From NCBI RefSeq assembly GCF_000614025.1, contig NZ_BAKF01000004.1, positions 1 to 64,000 on the forward strand: a DNA stretch of 64,000 nt. The letters run 5' to 3'. Positions within the stretch are counted from its first letter, which is position 1, and every line of letters begins with the position of its first letter. This stretch comes from Prevotella aurantiaca JCM 15754 (GTDB taxonomy: Bacteria > Bacteroidota > Bacteroidia > Bacteroidales > Bacteroidaceae). The notes below the pieces were generated by a model, which saw only the letters and a program-made list of their open reading frames with translations, was not told where the DNA came from and did not search any database. This document shows positions 26,892-35,316 of the stretch, in pieces. The translations under genes and the position numbers were made by a program.

Positions 26892-29372
26892 TTAATCTTG
26901 AAAATAAACTCTTTTTACACGATTGCTAATCACCGTTAAGACCTCGTAAGGAATAGTTTCCAACGCATCGCTTAATACTGTAACAGGCAAATTATCGCCA
27001 AAAATTTCAACACTGTCGCCCTCTTCGCAGTCTATTCCTGTTACATCAATCAATGCTACATCCATACAAATGTTGCCAATGTAGTATGCTCGTTTGCCAT
27101 TTACAAGGCAATAACAGTTGTGATTGCCCAGTTTGCGATTTAATCCGTCGGCATATCCAATCGGAATAGCTGCTATAACACTGTCTTTATCAATTGCTCC
27201 ACGGCGAGAATAACCTACTGTTTCACCTGCAGGCACATTCCGAAGCTGCAATATAGTCGTTTTAAGTGTCGAAACATTGTTCATAATAGCATTGGTGCGA
27301 GGATTGATTCCATAAAGGCCAAGACCTAAACGGCACATGTCCATTTGGCGTTCTGGGAAGTGTTCAATACCAGCAGAGTTGTCAATATGACGTAGAATGT
27401 GGTGTCCAAATGCTGTTTGCAACTTTTTGCTGCCTTCATCGAATAATGTAAACTGCTCAGCAGAGAAACTATCGAAGTCATTACTATCTGAACCAACAAA
27501 GTGAGAGAATACAGAACGTGGTATTAAAGCGTGCTGATGGTGCAGCTTTTCTATGAGTTTGTCTATATCGTTACGAGGATTAAAGCCTAAACGATGCATT
27601 CCCGTATCGAGTTTAATATGGACAGGATACCCAGTGATGCCTTCTTTCTCAGCAGCTTTAATTAGTGCATCCAACAAGCGGAAACTATAAACCTCTGGTT
27701 CTAATTCGTAATCGAATAGGGTTTTAAACGAACTCATCTCTGGGTTCATTATCATTATGTTGCTTGTAATGCCGTTTCTACGTAATATTGCTCCCTCATC
27801 AGCTACTGCAACAGCAAGATAATCGACGCGATGGTCCTCCAGAGTTTTGGCTATCTCTACTGCTCCAGCTCCATAGGCATCAGCTTTTATCATACAAATA
27901 AGCTTTGTTTCGGGTTTTAAGAAAGAGCGATACCAGTTCAGATTATCAACTACGGCATTCAAATTCACCTCCAATACGGTTTCGTGCACCTTCTTTACTA
28001 ATAATTCAGTGAGCTTATCGAAGCTAAAAGAGCGTGCTCCTTTGAGCAAGATAACTTCGTCGTGCAAGGATTCAAACACTTTGCTGCCGATGAAATCTGA
28101 TATATTATCAAAGAAAAACTTTGTTTCCAATCCTTCGAAAGAATGTTGTTGTCGTCCAAGTGCAGTACCGATTCCAATGAATTTCTTAACACCACGTTTT
28201 TTTATCAGCGCTGCTACAACGGCATAAAGTTGCTGTTCGGTTTCGCCACTTTGATAAATGTCACTTAAAATAAGTGTACGCTCACGTCGTTTCTGGTCGG
28301 GACGGCGGTTCATAAAGTCAAGTGCAATATCAAGAGAATTGATATCAGAGTTGTATGAATCGTTAATAAGCGTGCAACCATGTTGCCCCTCTTTTACTTC
28401 AAGGCGCATAGCAACAGGTTCAAGTGTTGCCATACGTTGCTCTAATACTTCGGGAAGAATATCTAAATATAAGGCTAAAACAGCACAAGTAATGCAGTTG
28501 CTGACACTCGCCTCATCGATGAAAGGTAATGTAAAGCTGCCGCGTATTTTATTTTGCCATGTATAAACAACAGTTGATGTTGTATCGTTCTTTTCAATGC
28601 GGTTTACAAAAAAGGCTGCGGTAGTATCATTTTTTGACCATGCCAACAATTTTCCATCATAATGAGATTCTTGAATGCACTTAGCAGCAACGTTATCATC
28701 AAGCTGATAAACTAATGCTTGTGTGCCTTTGAAAAGCAATAGCTTTTCGTTACACTTCTCTTCCAATGACGAAAAATTCTCTTGATGGGCAGCGCCTAAA
28801 CTCGTCAGCACACCAATTGTGGGCTGAATAATATCGTGTAGCGCCTGCATTTCTCCAACTTTACTAATACCTGCCTCGATTAAACCTATTTGAGAATTTT
28901 CGTTTAGCAGCCAAACAGACAACGGAACTCCTATTTGAGAGTTGTAACTCTTGGGCGAACGTGTTACATTCATGTCAAAAGAAAGTAGCTGAGACAGCCA
29001 TTCTTTCACCATAGTTTTACCGTTAGAGCCTGTAATACCTACGATAGGAATATTGAATTCCTTGCGATGGCATGTTGTAAGACGTTGAAGAGCAGTAAGC
29101 GTATTACTTACTTGCAAGAAATTTGCGTGTGAATAAAGTGTAGAAAAATCCTTTGGAACGCTCTCAACTACAAAGTTTCGTACGCCGCGACGATATAATT
29201 CGGGAATGTAATGATGCCCATTATTACGATCAGAACGCAGTGCAAAGAATAGAGCTTCCTCTGGAAAGCAGAGTGAACGGCTGTCTGTTAGTAAGAAACT
29301 AATTTTAGCAGAAGTATCACCATATCGTTCTGCATTTATGAATTGTGTTATTTTTTCTATCGTATAGCTCAT
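26892..29372 (-). CDS. murF-alr: Bifunctional MurF ligase / alanine racemase
   Basis: The 826-residue fusion joins a MurF-like domain (about 1-455) to an alanine racemase (about 465-826). MurF adds D-Ala-D-Ala to UDP-MurNAc-tripeptide, and the ATP-binding GITGSNGKT motif is present. The racemase has the PLP lysine in MIKADAYGAG (about residue 496) and the catalytic tyrosine in TVGYSRRG (about 719). Such fusions are characteristic of Bacteroidetes and couple D-alanine supply to its use in peptidoglycan. The ATG at 29372 gives the standard MurF N-terminus. The longer open frame would run over the -7 box at 29449. Confidence 0.94.
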   Translation of the reverse strand: MSYTIEKITQFINAERYGDTSAKISFLLTDSRSLCFPEEALFFALRSDRNNGHHYIPELYRRGVRNFVVESVPKDFSTLYSHANFLQVSNTLTALQRLTTCHRKEFNIPIVGITGSNGKTMVKEWLSQLLSFDMNVTRSPKSYNSQIGVPLSVWLLNENSQIGLIEAGISKVGEMQALHDIIQPTIGVLTSLGAAHQENFSSLEEKCNEKLLLFKGTQALVYQLDDNVAAKCIQESHYDGKLLAWSKNDTTAAFFVNRIEKNDTTSTVVYTWQNKIRGSFTLPFIDEASVSNCITCAVLALYLDILPEVLEQRMATLEPVAMRLEVKEGQHGCTLINDSYNSDINSLDIALDFMNRRPDQKRRERTLILSDIYQSGETEQQLYAVVAALIKKRGVKKFIGIGTALGRQQHSFEGLETKFFFDNISDFIGSKVFESLHDEVILLKGARSFSFDKLTELLVKKVHETVLEVNLNAVVDNLNWYRSFLKPETKLICMIKADAYGAGAVEIAKTLEDHRVDYLAVAVADEGAILRRNGITSNIMIMNPEMSSFKTLFDYELEPEVYSFRLLDALIKAAEKEGITGYPVHIKLDTGMHRLGFNPRNDIDKLIEKLHHQHALIPRSVFSHFVGSDSNDFDSFSAEQFTLFDEGSKKLQTAFGHHILRHIDNSAGIEHFPERQMDMCRLGLGLYGINPRTNAIMNNVSTLKTTILQLRNVPAGETVGYSRRGAIDKDSVIAAIPIGYADGLNRKLGNHNCYCLVNGKRAYYIGNICMDVALIDVTGIDCEEGDSVEIFGDNLPVTVLSDALETIPYEVLTVISNRVKRVYFQD

Positions 29373-29448
29373 TGTTGAAATATTAAAAAGAAGTTGGCAG
29401 ATAGTTATAATATTACAAAGCCTTCTGCTTTCTACCATTTATAGACTG

Positions 29449-29456
29449 CAAAGATA
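29449..29456 (-). promoter_or_regulatory. Putative -7 box of murF-alr
   Basis: On the minus strand this reads TATCTTTG. It lies 77 bases upstream of the ATG at 29372 and within the spacer after the Fur-family gene. No -33 element was identified. Confidence 0.4.
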
Positions 29457-29511
29457 CTGCAAAAACAAAATTGTTGTATATCTCTGCCTTTCTTTTTTTC
29501 TTTTTTTATCC

Positions 29512-29940
29512 TTATCGTTTCTGCTTAGCTGCACATTCTGGACATATTCCTTTCAACATAAAATTGACATTAGAAAGCTTGTAACCTTCTGGTAAATGTA
29601 TCTCAGGAATATCTACTTCATGCAGACAAGTTGTATGTTGGCATTGCTCACAGTAGAAGTGGGCATGCATATCGCTGTCAGTTTCTTCATCATCGCTCAT
29701 GCATAATTCATAGCGCACGATATCATTACCATCTTCCACTTGATGTACTACATGCTGATTACTGAAGACTATGAGTGTACGAAAGATACTTGATTTATCT
29801 ATTGTTTGCAATTTTGTTTCCAATTCCTTCATCGAAACAGGTCCATTATATCGCGAAATAGCCTCTGCTATCAGTATTCTGTTGGCAGTAGGCTTTACGT
29901 TGTGTTTGATAAGGTGTTCTAAAATCTGTTCTGAGTTCAT
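29512..29940 (-). CDS. Fur-family metal-dependent transcriptional repressor
   Basis: The 142-residue protein has an N-terminal winged helix (TANRILIAEAI to IFRTLIVF) and a dimerisation domain with HAHFYCEQC and CPEC, the two CxxC pairs of a structural zinc site. The family includes Fur, Zur and PerR. The short length and the histidine-rich metal site do not decide between them, so the metal sensed is unknown. Its start overlaps the GSCFA stop by four bases (ATGA), so the two genes are translationally coupled. Confidence 0.85.
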   Translation of the reverse strand: MNSEQILEHLIKHNVKPTANRILIAEAISRYNGPVSMKELETKLQTIDKSSIFRTLIVFSNQHVVHQVEDGNDIVRYELCMSDDEETDSDMHAHFYCEQCQHTTCLHEVDIPEIHLPEGYKLSNVNFMLKGICPECAAKQKR

Positions 29941-30752
29941 TGGTCTTCTACTATTAAATTATCATATTTTTGCTCCAATAATTTTGCTCGTTCTATCGTT
30001 CGCTCCATAAATTCTTTGTATTCGTTGCCATCTGGATTGAAAGGATGGTGGGAGAGAGCTTCTTTCACAGGCTTCCAATCGCGCAGAAATTCTTTGGCAG
30101 AGGCAGAGAAATAAACATCGACAAGGCGTTCCCAAATATATTCCACAGCCTGCTCGTTGGGGTGCAACATATCGGATTTATAAAAGCGATAGTCACGAAG
30201 TTCGTCGTTTACAATTTCATAGGCAGGGAAATAAGCCACGTTGCTGTCTGTATATTCAGTCATTACTTCCTGTACGGCTAAGAGTAGTGTAGCTTTAGAA
30301 AGTTGGCTCTCATGAAAGCCATACTTAGCATAGCGTATTGGGCTGACTGTAAATATTACTTTCACATTGTGGTTGCGTCCTCGTAACAAGTCTATAGCAC
30401 GACTTAGATAGTTTTTACAATCAGCAATACTGAGTTCTTGCTCATCGAACAGTCGTTGTGGACGCTTGTTACAATTGTCTACAATGTTTCTTGTTGCTTT
30501 CTCAATATAGACGTGATTGGTACCCAAAGTAATGAAAGCGGTGTCGAAAATCTCACTTCTTCGTTCTATTGTGTGTAGGATTGAAGCAGGATTATACATT
30601 ACCCCGAACGGATTTACAAGGGTACGGAATTTCCAATCAACGAACTTTGTGCCAATATTGTTAGCAAAACATGAACCAACAAACAGCACTCGTTCGCATG
30701 GCGCTATCTCGAAGGGCGGCTTAGGCACATTGACTATTGTTCTGAATTCCAT
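29937..30752 (-). CDS. GSCFA-domain protein
   Basis: The 271-residue protein carries the diagnostic FVGSCFANNIG motif and the SGNH-hydrolase-like blocks TLGTNHVYIEK, FTVSPIRY and DMLHPNEQAV. The serine, the asparagine of GTNH and the aspartate and histidine of DMLHP suggest an esterase or acyltransferase acting on carbohydrate. The substrate is unknown. The ATG at 30752 was preferred to 30788 because the promoter boxes lie at 30758-30788. The transcript would start almost on the ATG. The Fur-family gene follows with a four-base overlap. Confidence 0.85.
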   Translation of the reverse strand: MEFRTIVNVPKPPFEIAPCERVLFVGSCFANNIGTKFVDWKFRTLVNPFGVMYNPASILHTIERRSEIFDTAFITLGTNHVYIEKATRNIVDNCNKRPQRLFDEQELSIADCKNYLSRAIDLLRGRNHNVKVIFTVSPIRYAKYGFHESQLSKATLLLAVQEVMTEYTDSNVAYFPAYEIVNDELRDYRFYKSDMLHPNEQAVEYIWERLVDVYFSASAKEFLRDWKPVKEALSHHPFNPDGNEYKEFMERTIERAKLLEQKYDNLIVEDQ

Positions 30753-30757
30753 ATTTA

Positions 30758-30788
30758 CAAAGGTACTGCTTTTTGTTCGGAAGCACAA
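30758..30788 (-). promoter_or_regulatory. Promoter of the GSCFA-fur operon, nearly leaderless
   Basis: On the minus strand TTTTG (plus-strand 30785-30788) and TACCTTTG (30758-30765) are 19 bases apart. The expected transcription start coincides with the ATG at 30752. Confidence 0.65.
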
Positions 30789-30990
30789 AAAGTTTATAAA
30801 TGTTTTTCGGAATCTTATATACGAAAAGTTAATTTAAAATGTAATGGTTCGAGTTATTACATTTCTTATACTCATGAAAAAGTATTGTGTGGAGATGAAG
30901 TTTAACGGATGAAAGCTTTATGATAAGTCCTTATTTTTGTAAAGATAATACAAACGGAAAATAATATAATCGGTTTTACGATGCGAAAGT

Positions 30991-31060
30991 GCCTCTTTTG
31001 CAATACAAAACAATCTCTTTTATCGTGCAAAATAGGCTCTTTTGTATAGCAAAACAATGG
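30991..31060. repeat. 22-bp palindromic repeat array, copy 2
   Basis: Half-sites TTTTGC (30996), TTTTAT (31018) and TTTTGT (31040) are exactly 22 bases apart, each paired with a following inverted CAAAA half-site. The array sits in the gap 30789-31234 between the rsgA stop and the GSCFA promoter. Nothing else was recognised in that gap. Confidence 0.8.
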
Positions 31061-31234
31061 GTGTTGTAAAGCATTGTTAGCAAGTTTATTATAGGATATA
31101 TTAATTGCTGAAAAACATTTACATCTTTATAAAGCTTTTCGTTTAGAATATTAAAGGGGTATTTGAAAGGTGAGTTGTATCTAAAAAGGAGTTCCTTATC
31201 AGAATAGATGAGGCCTTATGATTGGCATACTTAT

Positions 31235-32182
31235 TTAAAAAGCTTCACGATACTTGTTTTCGTCCTTGTCTTCAAGCATGGAAAGGTAGCTGTTATAGCG
31301 ACTTTCAGCTATGTAGTGTTCTTCTACTGCTTTGAGAACAGCACACCCAGGTTCATGCGTATGGGTACAATTACTGAACCGACATTCTTCAGAGAACTTG
31401 AAAATCTCACGGAAGTAGCTTGTAAGTTCTTCTTTGTCAATATTGAAAGTACCAAAACCCTTAATTCCTGGCGTATCTATGATATAGCCTCCGTAAGGCA
31501 ACTCCAGCATTTCACTGAATGTTGTGGTGTGCATTCCAGTGTTGTGCGAGTCAGAAATTTCAGCAGTACGAAGATTGGCATTTGGCAGTAAACCATTGAT
31601 AATGGTAGATTTTCCGACTCCACTATTGCCGCTCAATAGTGTAACCTTGTCTTTTAGGAGCGGACGCAGCTGCTCTATACTCTTGTCTGTAGGCGCATCG
31701 TTGGTAGCTTGTAGCACTACACACTGGTATCCTATACCTTCATACAAGTGAATAACAGCTTCTTGGTATTGTCGTTCGTCGTCGTTTAGCAAGTCATATT
31801 TATTGAAAAGCAAAACAACGGGTACACGATAGGCTTCAGCACTAGCAAGAAAGCGATCTATAAAGGTTGTTGATGTTTCTGGATAGTTTATTGTTACAAC
31901 GAGAAAAGCCTGGTCAAGGTTGGCTGCTATGATATGGCTTTGTTTGGAAAGGTTGGGTGACTTACGGATAATGTAGTTCTTTCTGTCTTCAATCTCGGAA
32001 ATAAAGGCTGTTCCTTCTTGGTTAATGATGAGGTGCACGTAGTCGCCCACTGCCACAGGATTGGTAGAGCGGATTCCTTTTAGGCGGAAATTGCCTTTTA
32101 TTTTGCTTTCGATAGTTCGTCCATCTTCGGTCTTTACGGTGTACCAACTACCGGTGTTCTTTATTACTAAGCCACGCATCAT
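31235..32182 (-). CDS. rsgA: Ribosome small subunit-dependent GTPase A
   Basis: The 315-residue protein has an N-terminal OB fold, then a circularly permuted GTPase domain in which NKYDL (G4) precedes GNSGVGKST (G1) and DTPGIKGFG (G3). A C-terminal zinc finger follows ([14 protein letters not shown]). RsgA checks late 30S maturation. The start lies a few bases past the frr terminator, so expression probably depends on read-through or a nearby promoter. Confidence 0.95.
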   Translation of the reverse strand: MMRGLVIKNTGSWYTVKTEDGRTIESKIKGNFRLKGIRSTNPVAVGDYVHLIINQEGTAFISEIEDRKNYIIRKSPNLSKQSHIIAANLDQAFLVVTINYPETSTTFIDRFLASAEAYRVPVVLLFNKYDLLNDDERQYQEAVIHLYEGIGYQCVVLQATNDAPTDKSIEQLRPLLKDKVTLLSGNSGVGKSTIINGLLPNANLRTAEISDSHNTGMHTTTFSEMLELPYGGYIIDTPGIKGFGTFNIDKEELTSYFREIFKFSEECRFSNCTHTHEPGCAVLKAVEEHYIAESRYNSYLSMLEDKDENKYREAF

Positions 32183-32193
32183 TATACAACAAA

Positions 32194-32227
32194 CCCTTTA
32201 TTTGCCTATGATGGGGCAAATAAAGGG
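32194..32227 (-). terminator. Terminator of frr
   Basis: A 13-bp stem (CCCTTTATTTGCC / GGCAAATAAAGGG) lies right after the frr stop codon and before rsgA. Confidence 0.75.
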
Positions 32228-32235
32228 TAATGTTT

Positions 32236-32796
32236 TTATACTGTCATAATTTCTTTTTCTTTGTCAGCGAGAAGTGCATCAATTCTTTTTATGAACTTGT
32301 CGTGTATCTTCTGCAAGTCTTCTTCTGCATCCTTTTCCAAATCTTCAGACAATCCGTCTTTGATAGCCTTCTTCAGTTTGTCTTTAATATCAGAGCGGGC
32401 ATTTCGCACTTCCACCTTTGTGCGTTCGCCAATTTTGTTGCTTTGCTTTACAAGGTCGCGACGGCGCTCTTCTGTTGGTTGTGGAAGATTGAGGCGAATG
32501 AGTTCTCCATTATTCTCAGGAGTAATGCCTACATCAGAGTCCATGATTGCTTTTTCGATATCTCGGATAGCCTTCTTGTCCCATGGCTTGATAGCAATGG
32601 TGCGAGGATCGGGTACTGATACGGTTGCAACTTGGTTAAGTGGCACCATCGACCCGTATGAACTAACTCGTATTCCATCGAGAATTGCTACGTTGGCACG
32701 TCCTGCGCGAATGCGTTGCAACTGCTCGTCGAGATACATAGCAGCCATTTCCATACGCTCTTCGGCTTCGTTTAATGTTTCTTTAACATCTATCAT
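32236..32796 (-). CDS. frr: Ribosome recycling factor
   Basis: The 186-residue protein is of standard length, with the N-terminal helical domain and the RAGRANVAILDGI and NDGEIIRL-like (NNGELIRLNLP) motifs. It splits post-termination ribosomes together with EF-G. A promoter (32825-32856) lies directly upstream, and a terminator closes the gene. Confidence 0.96.
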   Translation of the reverse strand: MIDVKETLNEAEERMEMAAMYLDEQLQRIRAGRANVAILDGIRVSSYGSMVPLNQVATVSVPDPRTIAIKPWDKKAIRDIEKAIMDSDVGITPENNGELIRLNLPQPTEERRRDLVKQSNKIGERTKVEVRNARSDIKDKLKKAIKDGLSEDLEKDAEEDLQKIHDKFIKRIDALLADKEKEIMTV

Positions 32797-32824
32797 AAGT
32801 ATGCGTATTAATTGTTTCTAAATA

Positions 32825-32856
32825 CAAATTTAGGGATTTATTCGTAATTGCGCAAA
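32825..32856 (-). promoter_or_regulatory. Promoter of frr
   Basis: On the minus strand TTTG (32853-32856) and TAAATTTG (32825-32832) are separated by 20 bases. The leader would be about 20 bases. Confidence 0.6.
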
Positions 32857-32872
32857 GTTTATAGGCTTTTTT

Positions 32873-33349
32873 CTATTGGTTTGTATAGATTTTTGCAGCC
32901 ATAATGCGCATAGCTTGTTCCAAGTATTGAGCGTCAATCTCGTCGAAAGCATTTAGCTGTGTACTGTCGATGTCGAGCACGCCAATCGCTTTGCCCTCCT
33001 TATTATATATAGGTACAACGATTTCAGAACGAGAAAGTGAGCTGCAAGCGATGTGTCCAGGAAACTTTTCTACGTCAGGTACAACGAGAGTACGGCGCTC
33101 TAAGAATGCGGTTCCACAAACTCCCTTTCCCACAGATATATTAAAACAGGCAGGAGTGCCTTGGAAAGGCCCCAATTGTAGGGTGTTTTCTTTATTAAGA
33201 AGATAAAAACCTGTCCAAAAGAAGGTTTCAAAAGTGTGATGAATGGCAGCTGAAACATTTGCTAAAACACCCACCTTATTGTCGGCTTCTCCTTCAATGA
33301 GGGAAGCAATCTGCTTCATCAAGAGTTCGTATGTTTCTTTTTTGTTCAT
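32873..33349 (-). CDS. msrC: GAF-domain free methionine-(R)-sulfoxide reductase
   Basis: The 158-residue single GAF domain has WTGFYLL, LGPFQGTPAC, GKGVCGTA and FPGHIACSS. The three cysteines used by fRMsr (in PAC, GVCG and HIAC) are all present. The enzyme reduces free methionine-R-sulfoxide and protects against oxidation. The final motif has CSS where relatives often have CDA or CDS. The gene follows rsmA by 15 bases and is probably in its operon. Confidence 0.88.
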   Translation of the reverse strand: MNKKETYELLMKQIASLIEGEADNKVGVLANVSAAIHHTFETFFWTGFYLLNKENTLQLGPFQGTPACFNISVGKGVCGTAFLERRTLVVPDVEKFPGHIACSSLSRSEIVVPIYNKEGKAIGVLDIDSTQLNAFDEIDAQYLEQAMRIMAAKIYTNQ

Positions 33350-33364
33350 TGATTCTTTACTTAT

Positions 33365-34165
33365 TTAAGTGTTAACTGCTGCCATTTCGGCTTCCACTAT
33401 ATTGGTAAGTTCTACAAATTGTGGAATCGTTAGCTGCTCTGGGCGTTTTGTCATCACTTCCTGTTCGTAGAATCCTTCGCGCGGTTTCGCTTGGAACATT
33501 TGACGTAAGCTTACGCGCAACATCTTGCGACGTTGGTTAAATACAGTTTTAACCAATCGTTTGAAAAGTTTTTCGTCGCAGTTGAGTTTGCTGACGTTAT
33601 TGCGTGTCATTCTGATAACAGCACTCTTTACCTTTGGAGGTGGATTGAATACGTCCTCATTGACCGTAAACAAATATTCAACATCGTACCATGCTTGGAT
33701 TAACACAGACAGAATTCCATATGTTTTATTACCAGGTTGTGCTGCTATACGCAGGGCAACTTCGCGCTGTATCATACCTGTACAACATGGAATGAGGTCT
33801 TTATAATCAAGCATTTTGAAGAATATCTGTGACGAAATATCGTAAGGATAGTTGCCTGTGAGCACAAACTGTTTACCATCGAAAATTTCTTCGAGACGCA
33901 TACGTAGGAAATCTTCGCCCAAGATATTCTCTTGTAGGGTAGGAAACTTTTCGTACAAGTATGCAACACTTTCGCTATCAATTTCCACAGCCTTTACCTC
34001 TCGAGGCTTTTCCACAAGGTATTGCGTAAGCACTCCCATGCCCGGACCTATTTCTAAAACAGGTATATCTGGACAAGCATCCACTGTGTCGGCAATGCGT
34101 TTCGCTATATTCAGGTCGGTTAAAAAGTGCTGTCCAAGGTTCTTTTTGGGCTTTACTAATTTCAT
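33365..34165 (-). CDS. rsmA: 16S rRNA dimethyladenosine transferase RsmA (KsgA)
   Basis: The 266-residue methyltransferase has LGQHFL at the start, the SAM-binding EIGPGMGVLT, the catalytic NYPYDIS (usually NLPY) and a basic C-terminal domain with NQRRKMLR. It dimethylates two adjacent adenines near the 3' end of 16S rRNA. A -7 box (CAAAGATA on the plus strand, 34186-34193) lies just upstream. Confidence 0.95.
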   Translation of the reverse strand: MKLVKPKKNLGQHFLTDLNIAKRIADTVDACPDIPVLEIGPGMGVLTQYLVEKPREVKAVEIDSESVAYLYEKFPTLQENILGEDFLRMRLEEIFDGKQFVLTGNYPYDISSQIFFKMLDYKDLIPCCTGMIQREVALRIAAQPGNKTYGILSVLIQAWYDVEYLFTVNEDVFNPPPKVKSAVIRMTRNNVSKLNCDEKLFKRLVKTVFNQRRKMLRVSLRQMFQAKPREGFYEQEVMTKRPEQLTIPQFVELTNIVEAEMAAVNT

Positions 34166-34203
34166 AAATTATCTTTATTTGGCTACAAAGATAGAAAAAT
34201 TAT

Positions 34204-34233
34204 TTTGTATTTAAAAGCATTTATGTATCTTTG
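34204..34233 (+). promoter_or_regulatory. Promoter giving a leaderless transcript for the gene at 34242
   Basis: TTTG (34204-34207) and TATCTTTG (34226-34233) are 18 bases apart. Transcription would begin at about 34239-34241, on top of the ATG at 34242. Confidence 0.65.
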
Positions 34234-34241
34234 CTTTCAGA

Positions 34242-35264
34242 ATGGGAACGAAGAAGTTGCTCTATAATATCATTAAAATTGTGCTACCTCTTATTTTGGG
34301 CGGTGGCATACTTTATTGGATGTATCGTGGCTTCGACTTCGTACAGATGCGCAAGGTAGTGATGAATGAGATGGATTGGACGTGGATGTTGCTTTCTATG
34401 CCGTTCGGAATACTTGCACAAACCTTTCGCGGTTGGCGTTGGAAACAGGTTTTAGAGCCAATGGGAGAGCAAACACGCAGTTCTGTTTGCGTCAATTCCA
34501 TCTTTCTTTCCTATGCTGTTAGTCTTGTGATACCGCGTATAGGCGAGTTCGCACGTTGTGGTGTGCTGAATCGTTACGATAAAGTGTCGTTTCCAAAAGC
34601 TTTAGGAACAGTAGTTACTGAACGTGCAGTAGACTCTTTTATCGTGTTATTGATAACTGTGCTAGCTATATTGTCTCAAATAAAAGTTTTTTCAAACTTC
34701 TTTTTTAAGACAGGAACCAGTGTAGACAATGTCTTTAATAAGTTTTCTGCAACAGGTTGGCTCGTTACAGGAATTTGCGCATTAGCTGTTATTATCTTGC
34801 TATACATTATTCGTCGTCAAATACCTATATATAAAAAGGTGAAAGGGGCTCTTACTGGAATCTGGCAAGGAGTTATCTCTGTGAAAAGTGTAAAGAATAT
34901 GCCACTATTCATTTTTTATAGTATGGCTATTTGGGGAAGCTACTTTCTGCACTTCTATCTAACGTTCTACTGTTTTAATGAAACAAGTTCGTTGGGTGTA
35001 ACTTGTGCTTTAGTATGCTTCGTTGTAGGTTCGATTGCAGTGATAGTTCCAACACCTAATGGAGCAGGACCATGGCACTTTGCAGTGAAAACAATGCTCA
35101 TTCTCTATGGTGTGGTCGATGTAAGAGCACTCTACTTTGTGCTAATCGTGCATACAATGCAAACGCTATTAGTTATTTTACTTGGCATTTATGCTTGGAT
35201 AGCCTTAGCATTTACACAGAAGGCTGAGCTTAAACCAATAAATAGAATGATTAAGCAGAGCTAA
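34242..35264 (+). CDS. Flippase-like integral membrane protein (LPG synthase TM / UPF0104 family)
   Basis: The 340-residue protein has about eight hydrophobic segments and the family signatures FRGWRWKQVLEPMG, IPRIGEFARCGVL and VPTPNGAGPWH. It matches the transmembrane flippase-like domain of lysylphosphatidylglycerol synthase but lacks the synthetic domain, as in the stand-alone YbhN/UPF0104 proteins. The substrate is unknown, probably a lipid or a lipid-linked compound. It is divergent from rsmA and is followed 53 bases later by pepD. Confidence 0.85.
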   Translation: MGTKKLLYNIIKIVLPLILGGGILYWMYRGFDFVQMRKVVMNEMDWTWMLLSMPFGILAQTFRGWRWKQVLEPMGEQTRSSVCVNSIFLSYAVSLVIPRIGEFARCGVLNRYDKVSFPKALGTVVTERAVDSFIVLLITVLAILSQIKVFSNFFFKTGTSVDNVFNKFSATGWLVTGICALAVIILLYIIRRQIPIYKKVKGALTGIWQGVISVKSVKNMPLFIFYSMAIWGSYFLHFYLTFYCFNETSSLGVTCALVCFVVGSIAVIVPTPNGAGPWHFAVKTMLILYGVVDVRALYFVLIVHTMQTLLVILLGIYAWIALAFTQKAELKPINRMIKQS

Positions 35265-35316
35265 AAAGAATAGATTTAAAGCAAATATATACTAACCCTT
35301 TAAAATAAACAAAACT

